From Mermis nigrescens (taxonomy: Eukaryota; Nematoda; Enoplea; Mermithida; Mermithidae): a DNA stretch of 64,000 nucleotides. A program made the position numbers and the translations under genes. A model generated the notes under the pieces. It searched no databases and was not told where the DNA came from. It worked only from the letters and a program-made list of their open reading frames with translations. How positions within the stretch are numbered: position 1 is the first letter of the stretch; every line of letters starts with the position of its first letter. Positions 9,916 to 20,731 of the stretch are shown one piece after another. The stretch spans positions 1,502,411 through 1,566,410 of the forward strand of contig JAVLUZ010000511.1 in NCBI GenBank assembly GCA_036768485.1, in the 5' to 3' direction.

Positions 9916-11064
9916 CTTAGATCATTGAAGAGATGTAATTTTGTCTTAAATGGGTTGCATTAAAGTTAAATCCTTCTTAGCCGTGTTTATAATATGTTTC
10001 ACAAAATCTTGCACATGGAGAGCAATCGTTTAATTGATGTAAATTGCCTGCAAAAGTGGTTTAAAATGAACCAGCAATCACACTACTGTGCACAGAAGTC
10101 GACAAAGATATGCAGCTTTATTGTAATCATGTACATCAATAAGCCGTAAATCGGAAATACACCATTTGGAATGGAAAAGACTGCAGTTAATGAATACATA
10201 TGTTAAACTTATTATCATAGGTAGCGCGATAGCGCTACTTATAATATACTTGGCCATCCTTTTTCTTATATGTTTATCACAGCGAGTGCGAAATTTGTGT
10301 CCCCCCTCACAGCAACAACGGCACACACTTGGGAGGTGCGCTTTTTTTAATCGATGGATAATTAAAAAAATTCGATGCCCGTGTTTTTTATTTTGTTTAC
10401 ACTCAATCCTGAGTTAGCAATGAGCGTGTAAAGTGTAAAGCAAAAAATCAAGTAATTTGCGGAGGGCCAATGTTTTTTGAAAATGTTGCCTCCCAGCTGT
10501 AGATTACGAATCTGACCTTAAAATTACTTTACACTCAATGGTTGTTGCACAAAAGTGTAAAGTATACGTGTTTTTTACTCTTTGCTTGTCCTTCAGCTTA
10601 TCTAACTCAGTTTTGGTTTCTGTGCAGTCCAATCGGTTCTATAATGCAGAGGGTTGCAAAATCTCAAATCGATTTTTTTCTTTCTCATAACGCAATATTT
10701 CTTGATCTGTGATCGTTTTAGTGTAAAGGGTTCGAGACGAAAAACGATATCTCTTCAACTACTCCGCTAAGTAGGCGGAACATGCTAATTATGCTTAAAA
10801 GGTGCCCTGACCTTAGCGTTACAGATCCCAGTTTATTTTGTTTTATACACCTAATATTGCGGTATTAGCACAAGTGTGAAGCTTACACCGAGAAGCATTT
10901 TTGCGCCCAGAGCGTCGTGGATGATGAATTTTTATAAAAATGTTCTCCGTAAGGTCAGAATAACGAATCTGACCTTTAAACTTTTCTACAGCCAGTGTTT
11001 GTTGAGGTATAAAGAGGTGAACTTTGAATTATACCCAAATCTATTTTCTAATGCCGATAGATAA
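9916..11064 (+). repeat. Inverted duplication, left arm part 1
   Basis: Near-identical reverse complement of 62571-63722. It includes the hairpin GTAGCGCGATAGCGCTAC at about 10221-10238, the start of unit B. It is cut at 11064 by LTR element A and resumes at 35303. Open frames here also occur in the other arm, but the arms are recent duplicates, so this is no evidence of coding. Confidence 0.85.
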
Positions 11065-12116
11065 TGTAAATGTTAGGGGCCTGTATCTACAAGAGCGACA
11101 CAGACCGGCCTAGCATTACCTTCGAGATTTACCTAGGTACGTAGGTACTTAAGTCTACGCTTAGTGCTGGCCCCGATCAGCGCGGCTCTGATGGCTTTCG
11201 ATCTTTGGACCCTTACAGACCTTACGGCTTCGATCCCCTCAGCCCTAATATTGCTGGCCGCTTTTACGTCGGGTGATCTCAGCAGCTACGACCTAAGACC
11301 TAAGGCTACCTACCTAGTCTCGGTAATTGCCGCAGAGGTCAGTTGACCTATCTCAAGCTCAAGTTGTTTATTTAACTTATTTTCAATCAGTGCCTGATCA
11401 GAAATGTTTTGGTTCCTAAAATGTGTAGCACGCTGAACAATGAAAACAACAACAACGACGAGCTCTATGCTGATCAATCATCCTTAAAGATTAGATAATA
11501 ATTTTGACCAATTTTTGGCTTGAGAGATAAATTATGATTTTCGAATAGAAAAAGCTATCATACGGAATTTACCTATCAGTCCACTAGATGGGAAGAAATC
11601 CTCGATGAGTAGATGCCCGACCTAACCCTCGGTATAACCAAAACCACTGGGTAGGTTTTCTATATTTTAATTCGACGATGAATTCACGGCCTGAAGCCGG
11701 ACAACAAGCAAAAAGAAAACGAAAACGTACGGACTATATCCACGTACAACTGGCTAACGAAAAGCAAAAACGCCAGACTAAACTACAACGTTACATACAC
11801 TGGCCTCAAGGACCATTACAGTAAATTAAAGAAAGATCAATTTAACGTAATACTGAATCACTTTTATCTCAGATCGAAAGTTCTCGATTCACGTAAGCGG
11901 TATGCATTAAACCATTACTATTATCATACACTTAGCTCTATGCTACCGGACAAGTATCTAAATGTTTTTTATTATTGAAAATTTGGGGAAATAATGGGAA
12001 GACCGAAGGCATAGCCCACAGTGCACTATCATAGATAGCTACTAGTATTGGCTATGTTATGGCTATCGCGAACTGCTAAGGCAGGTTCGCCTACACGTGT
12101 AACTCTCGCAGTTACA
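11065..12116 (-). repeat. LTR of gypsy element A (3' LTR), 1,052 bp
   Basis: On the plus strand it starts TGTAAATGTTAGGGGCC and ends CTCTCGCAGTTACA, giving TGTAA...TTACA inverted ends. A PPT adjoins it at 12117. At its 5' end it resembles the LTR at 33960 far more than the middle LTR at 20732, so these two are probably A's original pair. It contains the AGGTCA inverted repeat at 11336-11349. Confidence 0.92.
11336..11349. promoter_or_regulatory. Inverted AGGTCA repeat in LTR
   Basis: AGGTCA-GT-TGACCT: two nuclear-receptor half-sites as an inverted repeat with a 2-bp spacer. The same 14 bases occur at 21003-21016, 44990-45003, 57369-57382 and 60856-60869, and with AC as spacer (the complement) at 37006-37019. 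Only the LTR at 33960 has lost it. Function is inferred. Confidence 0.45.
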
Positions 12117-12127
12117 CTCCCCCACGT
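12117..12127 (-). promoter_or_regulatory. Polypurine tract of element A
   Basis: On the minus strand ACGTGGGGGAG directly precedes the 3' LTR (TGTAACTGCGAG). This is the plus-strand primer site expected there. The same tract adjoins the LTRs at 21777 and 45680. Confidence 0.8.
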
Positions 12128-12913
12128 ATAGAAAAAAAATTTGACACGAAGTGGAGAATTTTTTGGGGGTACCAACAACGGCACTAGCGTCGGCGACACT
12201 CTACAACTCGGCTCTCTGGCGTTCGCAATGCCTCTACTCTGGCGTCCGCAACGCCTCATCCTGAGCGAACGTGAAAAACGAAAATAAAAAGAACAAAAAA
12301 ATAACAAATATCGATAACCGGTAATGGTCAACGCATGACCTCGTTCGCACTCAGGAAAACTCTCGAGCAACACTCACAATGGCGCTAGCGATAACTATAT
12401 TGTTGCCCGAGTAATGATGAACTCCGGTCTTGGACAGCATTGCATAATATTCGATTATGCTGCCCAAGTAGCCTCCTTCAGTCCCCGGGTAATGAGAAAA
12501 ATTTTGAATTGAAAAAATTTTGTAGATTGGGTGTAAATTAACCCCTTGTCCATTAAAGAGTTAAGGTACCATAATAGTAACACCGCTAATTGAGCACAAG
12601 AAAATTTAAGACACGGAATGATAAGGCAAAATTATGCTGAGCAAAAAATTAAAGTCACTGACAAATTAAAACACGAGGTAAAACGAGAAAAAATGGCAAA
12701 TTATGCGAGATAACGGGGAAAAATACGAGCACCATCAAAGAAAATTTTACAGCAAGAGAAAAATGACAAGAGAAAATATACACAATAAATAAACAATACA
12801 CGAAGTCCTGGAATCCACATCAGGACGAAAAACGAAAAAATTGACGAAAAGCTGCTAGTCGAAGTCGACGCCGTCGCAGAGTTCCAAAAGTTCAGTACGT
12901 CGAACTTTGTAAA
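12128..12913 (-). other. 3' untranslated region of element A
   Basis: Lies between the ORF3 stop and the PPT. No conserved reading frame. The same sequence occurs in B (21787-22562) and, diverged, in C. Confidence 0.6.
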
Positions 12914-15900
12914 TTAATATTGATCGCGGTAATGGGCCTTCGAACCATAAGATTTTCCGCGACGTCGTTGTCGTTGAAAATATTCCTGATCCGATTCCGG
13001 TTCGCGACGTGTATTCGAACGCTCATGATATTGATATGGCGATTGCCTACGCCCATACAGATGTTGGCGTAAGCGGCGATGTGGATTGACGGGTTGATCA
13101 TCGTCCTCGAAATCGTTGTCGTCCTAGTAGTCGTCCGCGTAACGACGCGGTGGGTGGCGTCGGAGTAAATAATTGCTCCGGCGTAAAACCGTAAGTTCGT
13201 TGGCGAGAAGGTTTGTGTGGACGCTGTTGTTGTTGAGTAACAGGCCACGGTTTGGGCAAAAGTGGACCGGGTCGAGGTTGTGGCTGATAGCCCCGGTGGC
13301 TGGTTGACTTTGTTCCAACGGTGATTGATACGACTGGTCCCATTGTTGACGTTGACGGGATTGTGACCGGCCCCGATGAGTTCCGCGGTTTAACTGTGGC
13401 GGACGGCGATATTCATAAGGCTGCTGCTGTCGCGAGCGCGACAGATGACCAGCATCGGCCTGAGAATACGCCTCGGAACGCTCACGCAATTCCGTGAATT
13501 GCTGCTGTTGCCGCGGTTGGGTCTGCGGTCTTGTGTGTTGCTGTACATGCGGTTTTACTTGTGTCTGTTGCTGTGCTTGCGATTGTGAACGGTGGTGCGT
13601 TTGCGCATAGCACTGCCGGGATGACTGCGGGTCTTGTCGCCTCGATCCCCTTTGGCCTAAACGCGCTTTTAACTTAGCTGCAACTTCAGCTTGAACGAGT
13701 CTTCTGACTCGTTGTTTTTCCAAATTCTTTAACCGACGCAAAGTGTGCTCGGATTTAGTATCGTAGAAACGATTCAATTTAGCCTTGTGTTCGTCTTCTG
13801 ACATGTGACGAACTTCTGAAGTCTCAGCAAGAGAACCGGCGGCGCGTAACTTTGTCGCACGCCGTGGCATTTCCGTAGCCAAATTCTCACGATCACGCTG
13901 CTCAATCGTCATGCGTGTTCTACGCATCGCGATTTGCGCTTCAAAGAAAGATCGACTTCGGGCATATCAAGGCCCGCTGCGGATCCGCTCGGGTCCTGCG
14001 AGGATGCCTGTTGCCTTTCTTTACGAATTTTTTCTAATTTGCCTTGTATTCGATGTTTGAGGAAAAATACAGATTTTTGCTGGCCTCTGAAACGATCGAA
14101 TTGAACAGGAACTTCGAGTGCCGGGTTGGTAGCTAACCAAATTTGCCTAATCATATGGTGTAAAACATGAGGACTTTCAATTCGTGCTGTTAAGTCCGGG
14201 AATTCCGGAAAAGCCTCACGTGGAGATGGCGTGTAAACTTCGCCAAGGAACGCTACGCGTAACATGCGACGCAACTGTTCCGCCATGCGCCAACCTATTC
14301 CGGCATTGCCATAGGCGTATGCGAAGAAGTGGAATTTCCTGTCTAAGAATTCCAACAGCGCTGTAGCGCGCATGACGTCTATTGAAGAAAAGATCGTCTT
14401 GTGTCGATACTCCGACTCATATAATGACTGAAATTCTCGGAAAGTATCAAAAATATTGACCATCTGGCGTGTCGATATTAAAATTGGCGCTAGGTGATCC
14501 GGCGCTGGTGACATTCTATGCGGATATAAATCCGGGCGAATTTGATGTGTAACGCCATTGATCACCTCGCTTGGTGCGTCAAGATGTGGGTGTACGACCA
14601 AATACTCGAGCGGAACCTCGTACAACATCATTCCGGTTGTGGTAAAAAACCGTATGCGCACGAAGTATTGGTCAGGATAAAATAATCGGTTAAAGACGCT
14701 CATTTTGCTTATGAACCTAGGTGCGGGCTCACAATCGGCATCAGCCAAAGGATGTGCGAGTGTAGACCACACTAATGGACGCAAGGGCGAATCAGTCGAA
14801 TTCCGCGTACTGCAAATGAATTGCGTACACTCGATCGAAGTACACTTGAGCAGCTTCGACCAACTGATCGTACAAACGCGATCCTGCGACCTCACCCAAA
14901 TAGGAACGTAAATCGTGCAAAACGACTGGCGCGACCGTACAAGGTGGTTCGCGCGTCATATTTTCCATCATTGTGAAAAAATGCTGTACGTAGCGCGAGC
15001 GATTTTGGATTCTAGCGCTTTCATTCACGGACATCTGGTCTCGAATAAGCTTGAACGTGCGCAGGTATTGCGACTTCCATATTTGATGGTTGGCTTTGCA
15101 TAGCCTGTGGTTGCAAATTTGCCATGGTACTAGACACACCCGTCATGGCCATAGGAGCCGTGAAACGAGTATCCGGTGCCGACATACCTTGTGGCACGAG
15201 CTGAGTCGTGACTTGCGTGTATAATGCTACTTGTGGTACTTTGTGTGCAGCTAATGTACGTTGTGGTTGTGGCGGAAAACCAATAATATCAGTCATGATG
15301 ACATCAGGGTCAGCTTGCTGCTCTGCCCAACCGGCTGAAGAGTCGGCAAAGGTCCGAGCGCACTGATACCCAAGGGTGCTTGTTGAACCGCCGCAAGCGA
15401 TTGCGAGACAATCGGTTGCGAAACGGTAACAATCCCTTTTCGAGCCATTGCTCCGCGTGTTACCCGCAGTGGCGACACGTTAGCCTGTCTTTCCGCCTCG
15501 GCGTCAGATAACGCCATCACTAAACGTTTGGGAGATAAATCATCGTCTTCAGTGGAGATCGATGGTTCTACACCCAGCATAGGCGAATTGTAGGGAATAT
15601 CGGTTTGCGAAGAAAACACAGAAGCTGGTGTACTCGAGCTGGTTGGTTTTGACTTAGGTTCAGTGTCAGGCGCATTTACCGGGCCCGAAACTGTGTCAGC
15701 AACAGTTTGCGAAGCCTGCACTTGTAAGTCAGGATTGTCAAACACGTTAGCGTGAGCCAATGCTTCCGTTGCTGAGGCGATGGTGGTGGCTGCCGCTATA
15801 GCTACTTGGTACGACCAAGCCCCGCTCCAAAGCCATACTGGTCAACGCCGAACGAAACTCATCTAGGGACGCGGGATCACGCCCCTCGAATTTGCATCGG

Positions 15901-15953
15901 CGACCAGCTGCTTCCAACAATGCCTCCTTGCTAGGGGTACCTTGTGCAGCCAT
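12914..15953 (-). pseudogene. ORF3 of gypsy element A, env-position protein of unknown function (deleted, frameshifted)
   Basis: Large reading frame after pol, not recognised as any known family. It starts at the ATG at 15953-15951, just after a splice-acceptor-like TTTTCCTTTTGCAG. Open blocks are 15747-15953, 15293-15760, 15021-15296, 14792-15139, 13909-14895 (328 codons) and 13124-13927 (267 codons), followed by a tail that ends at 12914. Features: N-terminal SLDEFRSALTSM; Ser/Pro/acidic linker; a compact, probably helical region around MSVFNRLFYPDQYFVR and FFAYAYGNAGIGWRM; a basic KRKSR segment; a Gln/Arg-rich tail. No signal peptide or membrane span is obvious, so it does not look like an envelope protein. 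Compared with B, 1,105 bp are missing at 15808/15809, and frameshifts lie near 13943, 14795, 15080 and 15330. Confidence 0.75.
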
Positions 15954-15990
15954 GGGTCTGCAAAAGGAAAACATTAGATAATGGTACGGC
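15951..15990 (-). promoter_or_regulatory. Conserved splice-acceptor-like site before ORF3 (A)
   Basis: On the minus strand: ATCTAATG, then the pyrimidine-rich TTTTCCTTTTGCAG, then ACCCATGG containing the ORF3 start. B (26670-26710) and C (50055-50095) keep the pattern; C reads TATCTGACG and TTTTCTCTTTTGCAG. CTAAT/CTGAC could be a branch point. Splicing is inferred. Confidence 0.55.
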
Positions 15991-16019
15991 ATGTGCTGTT
16001 TTAGAACCATTTAATAAAC

Positions 16020-17954
16020 CTACAGGCGCGCAGTCCTTAGCTTTTGTTCCCTGCCCGGTAAATCCTCAAAACTTATGACAACTGCCGGGGCAAGAGGGCG
16101 ATATGGTAACTTTACCAACACAAAAGCGCCAGGGACGTACGCGTGTTTTTCCACAATTAAGTCAGAATAAGGTAATTTAGGTTCAGGCAAAAGTCTATTC
16201 CTGTGAACGTGATGAATGATGAGAGGTTATAGACATATGCGATTTTCGCAGTTTCAGGCGTAGGTAAGTCAATAATTCGGTATGGACCAACACGCTTGGT
16301 TGATAGTTTACCGATTTCAGGTTGAATGACTGAGGTATTATTGAGGTAGACTATATCCGAGAGATTAAAATTTGTGTGCATTACGGCTTTGTCATATTGC
16401 GATTTTTGCTGCTTACGCGCTTGAGATAAATTTTGAGACGCGATTTCATGCAGATCCTGCAAAGTCAGCTTTAAATCAATGACGTATTTTTCCGCAACAG
16501 ATGGTAAATTCGGATTTATCACGAAGTCATTTATGAGCAAGGTGTCAAGTGGAAATGCTGGTTCACGACCATAAAGCATTTCAAAAGGAGATATATTAGT
16601 TGATGATTGTGGAGTCAGCGCGGTAAGCAAATAATGCGAAGGGTAAAAATTGTTCCCAATCATACTGTGATTGCGCACTCAGCTTAGACAAACCATCAAT
16701 CAATGTACGATTATAACGTTCCACCAACCCATCACACTGGGGGTGATATGGGGTTGTAAATATTTTTTGAACGTTTAATAGTTTACAAACTTCCGAAATT
16801 AGGGTAGATGTAAAATTTGACCCCTGATCTGTCAAAAATTTCTTGGGGACTCCATAACGTGGTATAATTTCTCTTAGTAATAAATTTGCAATAGTTGTTG
16901 CTTTTATGTCAGAAACAGCAAAAGCTTCCACGTATTTTGTAAAATAATCCATAAAAACTACTATTTGGTCATTTCCGGAGGGGGATCGCGGCATATGCAA
17001 GCAATCGCACGCAATAAGTTCAAAGGGCGCAGATACTTCGATTGGTTGCAACGGAACGGATGTGGAATTTAATGCGACCTTACGTTGTAAGCACACATCA
17101 CAATTCCTACACCACGCGATCACATCATTTTCCATGCGCGGCCACCAATAACGCATTTGTATGGCGGGCAAGATTTTGCGCGATGAAAAATGAGCTCCGA
17201 AAATAGAGTCATGAAATTCCGTTAATATGAAGCGACGCAAAGATTTGGGTATGACAATTTGATGAACGACAGTTGGTGAACGCTTAGGTTGAAAACGACG
17301 AAAAAGTACATCGTTTACGAGAAAAAATTCGTCACGATATTTTTTCGTTGTTAAGTCATTCAATGCGATGCGAATTTTATGCAATTCGTCATCTGCACGT
17401 TGCTCAGCGAGTAAACGCGCAGGTGTTAGCATTTCAGCTTTTTCTGCATCGGTAAGTAACAAGCGTTCGCGAAATGTAGGTGGTTTAGAATTAATAGGAT
17501 CGGTTTGCGCAGTAGGATTATTATTTTGTGCGTTTGGATGATTAATTGGCGCAGTAGGCGCATTATCGCACGATCGGTCAGGTGGAACCGATTCATCATC
17601 TGACTCAGAATCTTCGGATTCTAAATTTGCGATGTTAACGATATTTTTGCGCTCTACTTTATATTTGCGTTCTGCATGATCATATTTAGGGTGACGTGAA
17701 AGAAGATCAGCTGCGCAGTTATATGCACCAGGAACGTAAACGATATCATATTCGTATTCCTGTAATTTGAGACCCCAACGGCGTAATCGACTCGATGGGT
17801 CTTTAACATTTACTAGCCAGGTTAACGCTTGATGATCAGTTTCGACAATGAATTTTTTACCGTAAAGATAATGTCGATAATGCTTGATGGCCCACACTAC
17901 CGCTAGCGCTTCTTTTTCTGAAGTAGCATAATTACATTCAGCAGAATTTAGCAC
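16020..17954 (-). pseudogene. RNase H C-terminus and integrase of element A
   Basis: Two overlapping frames (16596-17954, 452 codons; 16157-16678), with the true end at the stop at 16020-16022. RNase H: CNYATSEKEALAVVW and VETDHQALTWL. Integrase: an HHCC zinc domain (FHDSIFGAHF ... CRNCDVC at about 17090-17230), the catalytic core with CDCLHMP (first Asp), FLTDQGSNF (second Asp) and DGLVERYNRTL (Glu), then a GPY/F-type segment KRVGPYRIIDLP near 16270-16310. The integrase joins cDNA to host DNA. One frameshift near 16620 splits it. No chromodomain was seen. Confidence 0.92.
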
Positions 17955-17958
17955 ACGA

Positions 17959-18987
17959 CTAGCGTAGGCTAAGAATAAAACGATTTTTGGAAGGCAAATG
18001 TTTTTGTGTCAAAATAGCACCTAACGCATAGTTACTTGCGTCAGTTGTTAAAATAAATTGGTGCTCATTATCGAATTTTGGTAATTGCAAAATAGGTGGA
18101 GATGTAAATGCTTTCTTCAGAAGCTCAAAAGCGGTTTGGTGCTCAGCCTTCCAGCAAAATTCGACATCTTTACGAAGAAGATGAAATAGCGGTTTAGCGA
18201 TTTTAGCCAGATCTTTAACGAATTTCTTAAACCATTGGACTAAGCCAAGGAATTTCTGCACGGATTTAACGGTTTTTGGTACGGGAAACGAGATTAAATC
18301 TGCGACTTTAGACATATCGGGAGCGATGCCCATTGCACTGATGCTGTGGCCAAGAAATTTTACCTCTGCATGCGCAAGATGGCATTTATCAGGCTTGACA
18401 CGTAAGTTTGCCTTTTTAAGAGCAATGAAGACATTTTCAAGATCTTTTAAATGTTCTTCGAAAGTACGTGAAAAAATAATTATGTCATCGATGTAAACGA
18501 GACAAGATTTCCAATTTAGACCTGCGAGCACAAGCTCCATTAGTCTTTGAAAATCTGCGGGCGCATTCTTTAAACCAAAAGGTAAAACTTCAAATTCGTA
18601 ATGACCAACAGGACATATAAATGCTGTTTTTTCGCGAGATTTATTATCGAGTGGAATTTGCCAATATCCAGATTTCAAATCTAGTGTGCTAAAATATGCT
18701 GCACTGCCTAAAGTATCGAAATAATCGTCTAATTGTGGAAGAGGGTAAACTTGCGTTTTAGTGACATCATTTAACCGTCGATAATCGACGACTGGCCTAA
18801 GGGAACCGTCCTTTTTTCCGATGAGAAATAATGGACTTGCCCATGGGCTAGTTGTAGGTCGAATAATTTTATCCGCAAGCATTTCGTTTATAATTTTCTG
18901 CATGGATTCCCTTCTAGAATGTTCAACACGATAAGTTTTTCCAACAACGGGTGGATTATCCCCTGTGTCAATATGATGTTTCATCAA
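17959..18987 (-). CDS. Reverse transcriptase/RNase H N-part of element A (342 codons)
   Basis: Ty3/gypsy-type reverse transcriptase: ASPLFLIGKKDGSLRPVVDYR, LDLKSGYWQI (motif A Asp), FGLKNAPADFQRLM, YIDDIIIFS (motif C; 18484-18495 encodes the two Asp), VKFLGHSIS, then the RNase H start TTDASNYALGAIL. All catalytic residues are visible. It is joined to the protease frame by a -1 shift near 18985 that B shares, and to the next RNase H part by a frameshift near 17975. Confidence 0.93.
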   Translation of the reverse strand: MMKHHIDTGDNPPVVGKTYRVEHSRRESMQKIINEMLADKIIRPTTSPWASPLFLIGKKDGSLRPVVDYRRLNDVTKTQVYPLPQLDDYFDTLGSAAYFSTLDLKSGYWQIPLDNKSREKTAFICPVGHYEFEVLPFGLKNAPADFQRLMELVLAGLNWKSCLVYIDDIIIFSRTFEEHLKDLENVFIALKKANLRVKPDKCHLAHAEVKFLGHSISAMGIAPDMSKVADLISFPVPKTVKSVQKFLGLVQWFKKFVKDLAKIAKPLFHLLRKDVEFCWKAEHQTAFELLKKAFTSPPILQLPKFDNEHQFILTTDASNYALGAILTQKHLPSKNRFILSLR

Positions 18988-19805
18988 GGGGTACGACCGA
19001 GAGGTTCATTTTTTAATGCAAAAATTGAGTCGTATTTTAGGCAAAGTTCACGAATTTGTTGCTGCTGTCTAGAATTAACGGCGGAGCCGTTTAAAGCTTT
19101 ATTTATTGATGCAAAAAGTTCTGGTGTCCTATCATCAAAGGATGAAATGTGTGACACAACTTCAGCATCAGAGGTTAAAGAACCTATTATTTCGCCAGAG
19201 TCAATGCGAATTGGCGCTTTGGAGATGTTACAAACGCGAACAGGTATTAAAGGTTGTGAAGCATCGACTATAGACGGAGCAACAAAAAGTGAAGTTTTTT
19301 CCATAAAATCGGGATTTGGTTCGAATAATGCGAAATCAAAATTGCAAGAACCGTGACTTATATAGCCAGGTGTGATTAATTCATGCCTAGGTTGTATAAT
19401 AACAGGCTCAGGTAGCGAAACATGCACACACACAACACCAGAGGTAGTTGCGTTGGGTTTTGCTCGAAATTGCAATTTTTCGTGAGATGAAAGTAAATTA
19501 ACCTTTATGCCGTTTATAAAAGCACAACGCTCAATAGGATTAACCCACATGAGTGCGGATTCGCAAAAATCATATCCTAAAAGCATGTCTTCCGGCAAGT
19601 GATCAATTATAGATACAGAGGTAGATATGGATTGTTCTGCGATGGTTAACGTCATATTTACTCGATAACGAACTACTGCAGTGATTTCGCCTACACCATG
19701 TACGACTTGTGAAACTTGCTTAGGTGGTAAATTAAAACCAAGACGTAAGAATGCAGACGTGGTCATCATGGTGACCTGTGAACCCGTGTCTATCAGAGCA
19801 GGCAC
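18984..19805 (-). CDS. Retropepsin-like protease region of element A (273 codons)
   Basis: Aspartic protease that matures Gag-Pol. The active site is in ALIDTGSQVTMM; the Asp-Thr-Gly codons are at 19782-19790. A hydrophobic DMLLGYDF segment near residue 75 corresponds to the second conserved region. The frame continues into a linker ending SIFALKNEPLGR, after which the RT is in the -1 frame. Confidence 0.88.
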   Translation of the reverse strand: MPALIDTGSQVTMMTTSAFLRLGFNLPPKQVSQVVHGVGEITAVVRYRVNMTLTIAEQSISTSVSIIDHLPEDMLLGYDFCESALMWVNPIERCAFINGIKVNLLSSHEKLQFRAKPNATTSGVVCVHVSLPEPVIIQPRHELITPGYISHGSCNFDFALFEPNPDFMEKTSLFVAPSIVDASQPLIPVRVCNISKAPIRIDSGEIIGSLTSDAEVVSHISSFDDRTPELFASINKALNGSAVNSRQQQQIRELCLKYDSIFALKNEPLGRTP

Positions 19806-19858
19806 GTCAACGCCATGAACTTTAACGAGAATAGTGGGTAAATTTGTCCCAGCATGGC

Positions 19859-20731
19859 TTACGATAGGAATATTAGGATCGAAAGTCTTAGATGGAGGTA
19901 GATTAATTTTTTCGTAAGTTGCAAGACGACGTTGTAGACGTTTGTACTCTTCAATTCAAGAAACTCTTGCGACGCGAATAAATTAGGACGCGCGCTAGAT
20001 TCTTGCTCTTTCGCAGTAACCGTGTTTACATCACGAGGAGATGTAAGGGTTGGCTGCGGTGGGGGTATATTCAAGGCGGGTTGGTTGTCTGCAGTATATG
20101 TGACATACGGGCGATTGAAATTATTATCGCTGCGATAATTAGAGTTATAGTATGTCCCACGCTGTTCATTTGGAAATTGCACAAAAGGTGTATTTTGGCG
20201 CGATTGATTATTATAACGATTATCGTAACGCGAATTTTGATAATTAGCACGCGAATTTTGGTAATGATCATTACGATTTTGCCGAAAATTCGATCGTGAT
20301 TGCTTTGATTCAAAGCGATTATCATTATTCGCATAGTTAGATGAACGATGTTGACTAGAGTTACGATATCGTGATTGAGATCGATGCCTATTCTGCGAAT
20401 TCGAACGCGATGGCAAACGATTTCGTCGCGAAAAGAACGCAATTGACTGCGATTGCGCGCCATAGAATTAGTATTCCGATCAGCTTGATTATTAAAATTA
20501 GCATTATTAGACATTTCTTGCCTTTGACGCATGAAACATTCCTCATAAATGTGACCTATGCGCTGCAAAAGGTACAATATTTACGAAGAATTATCTGGTT
20601 TCTCAGCACGCGATGAGCGATGAAACGTTCGATGACGTGAACGATTTGGATCATTTTGGTTAGATGCGCGAGGAGTATCTTTAGGTACTACGCTACTGGA
20701 GCAGCTGTTACCAAGGGCATGCTACTGCCTT
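19859..20731 (-). pseudogene. C-terminal part of gag of element A, cut by the LTR of B
   Basis: A nucleocapsid-like Asn/Arg/Ser/Tyr-rich stretch (20416-19859, with repeated NDHYQNSR-like and SRYDNRYNNQSR words) that continues to the protease. Upstream, at 20536-20576, there is a CCHC zinc knuckle (CTFC ... GHIYEEC) that is frameshifted. The gag sequence matches B until 20731 and then stops abruptly at the TGTAAATG of the middle LTR. The N-terminal two thirds of gag, the leader and an adjacent 5' LTR are absent here. Confidence 0.8.

Noticed and set aside
10078..10326. Open frame with a Cys-rich start (MCRCCCEGG) and a hydrophobic stretch, also at 63309-63560
   Set aside because: It lies in recently duplicated arms, so sharing is no evidence of selection; it overlaps another open frame on the opposite strand and the hairpin repeat.
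12029..12373. 114-codon open frame crossing the LTR boundary
   Set aside because: It spans LTR, PPT and 3' UTR and is not kept in the B copy.
20003..20299. Ile-rich open frames on the plus strand over gag
   Set aside because: Antisense shadows of the Asn-rich nucleocapsid region (AAT/ATT complement).
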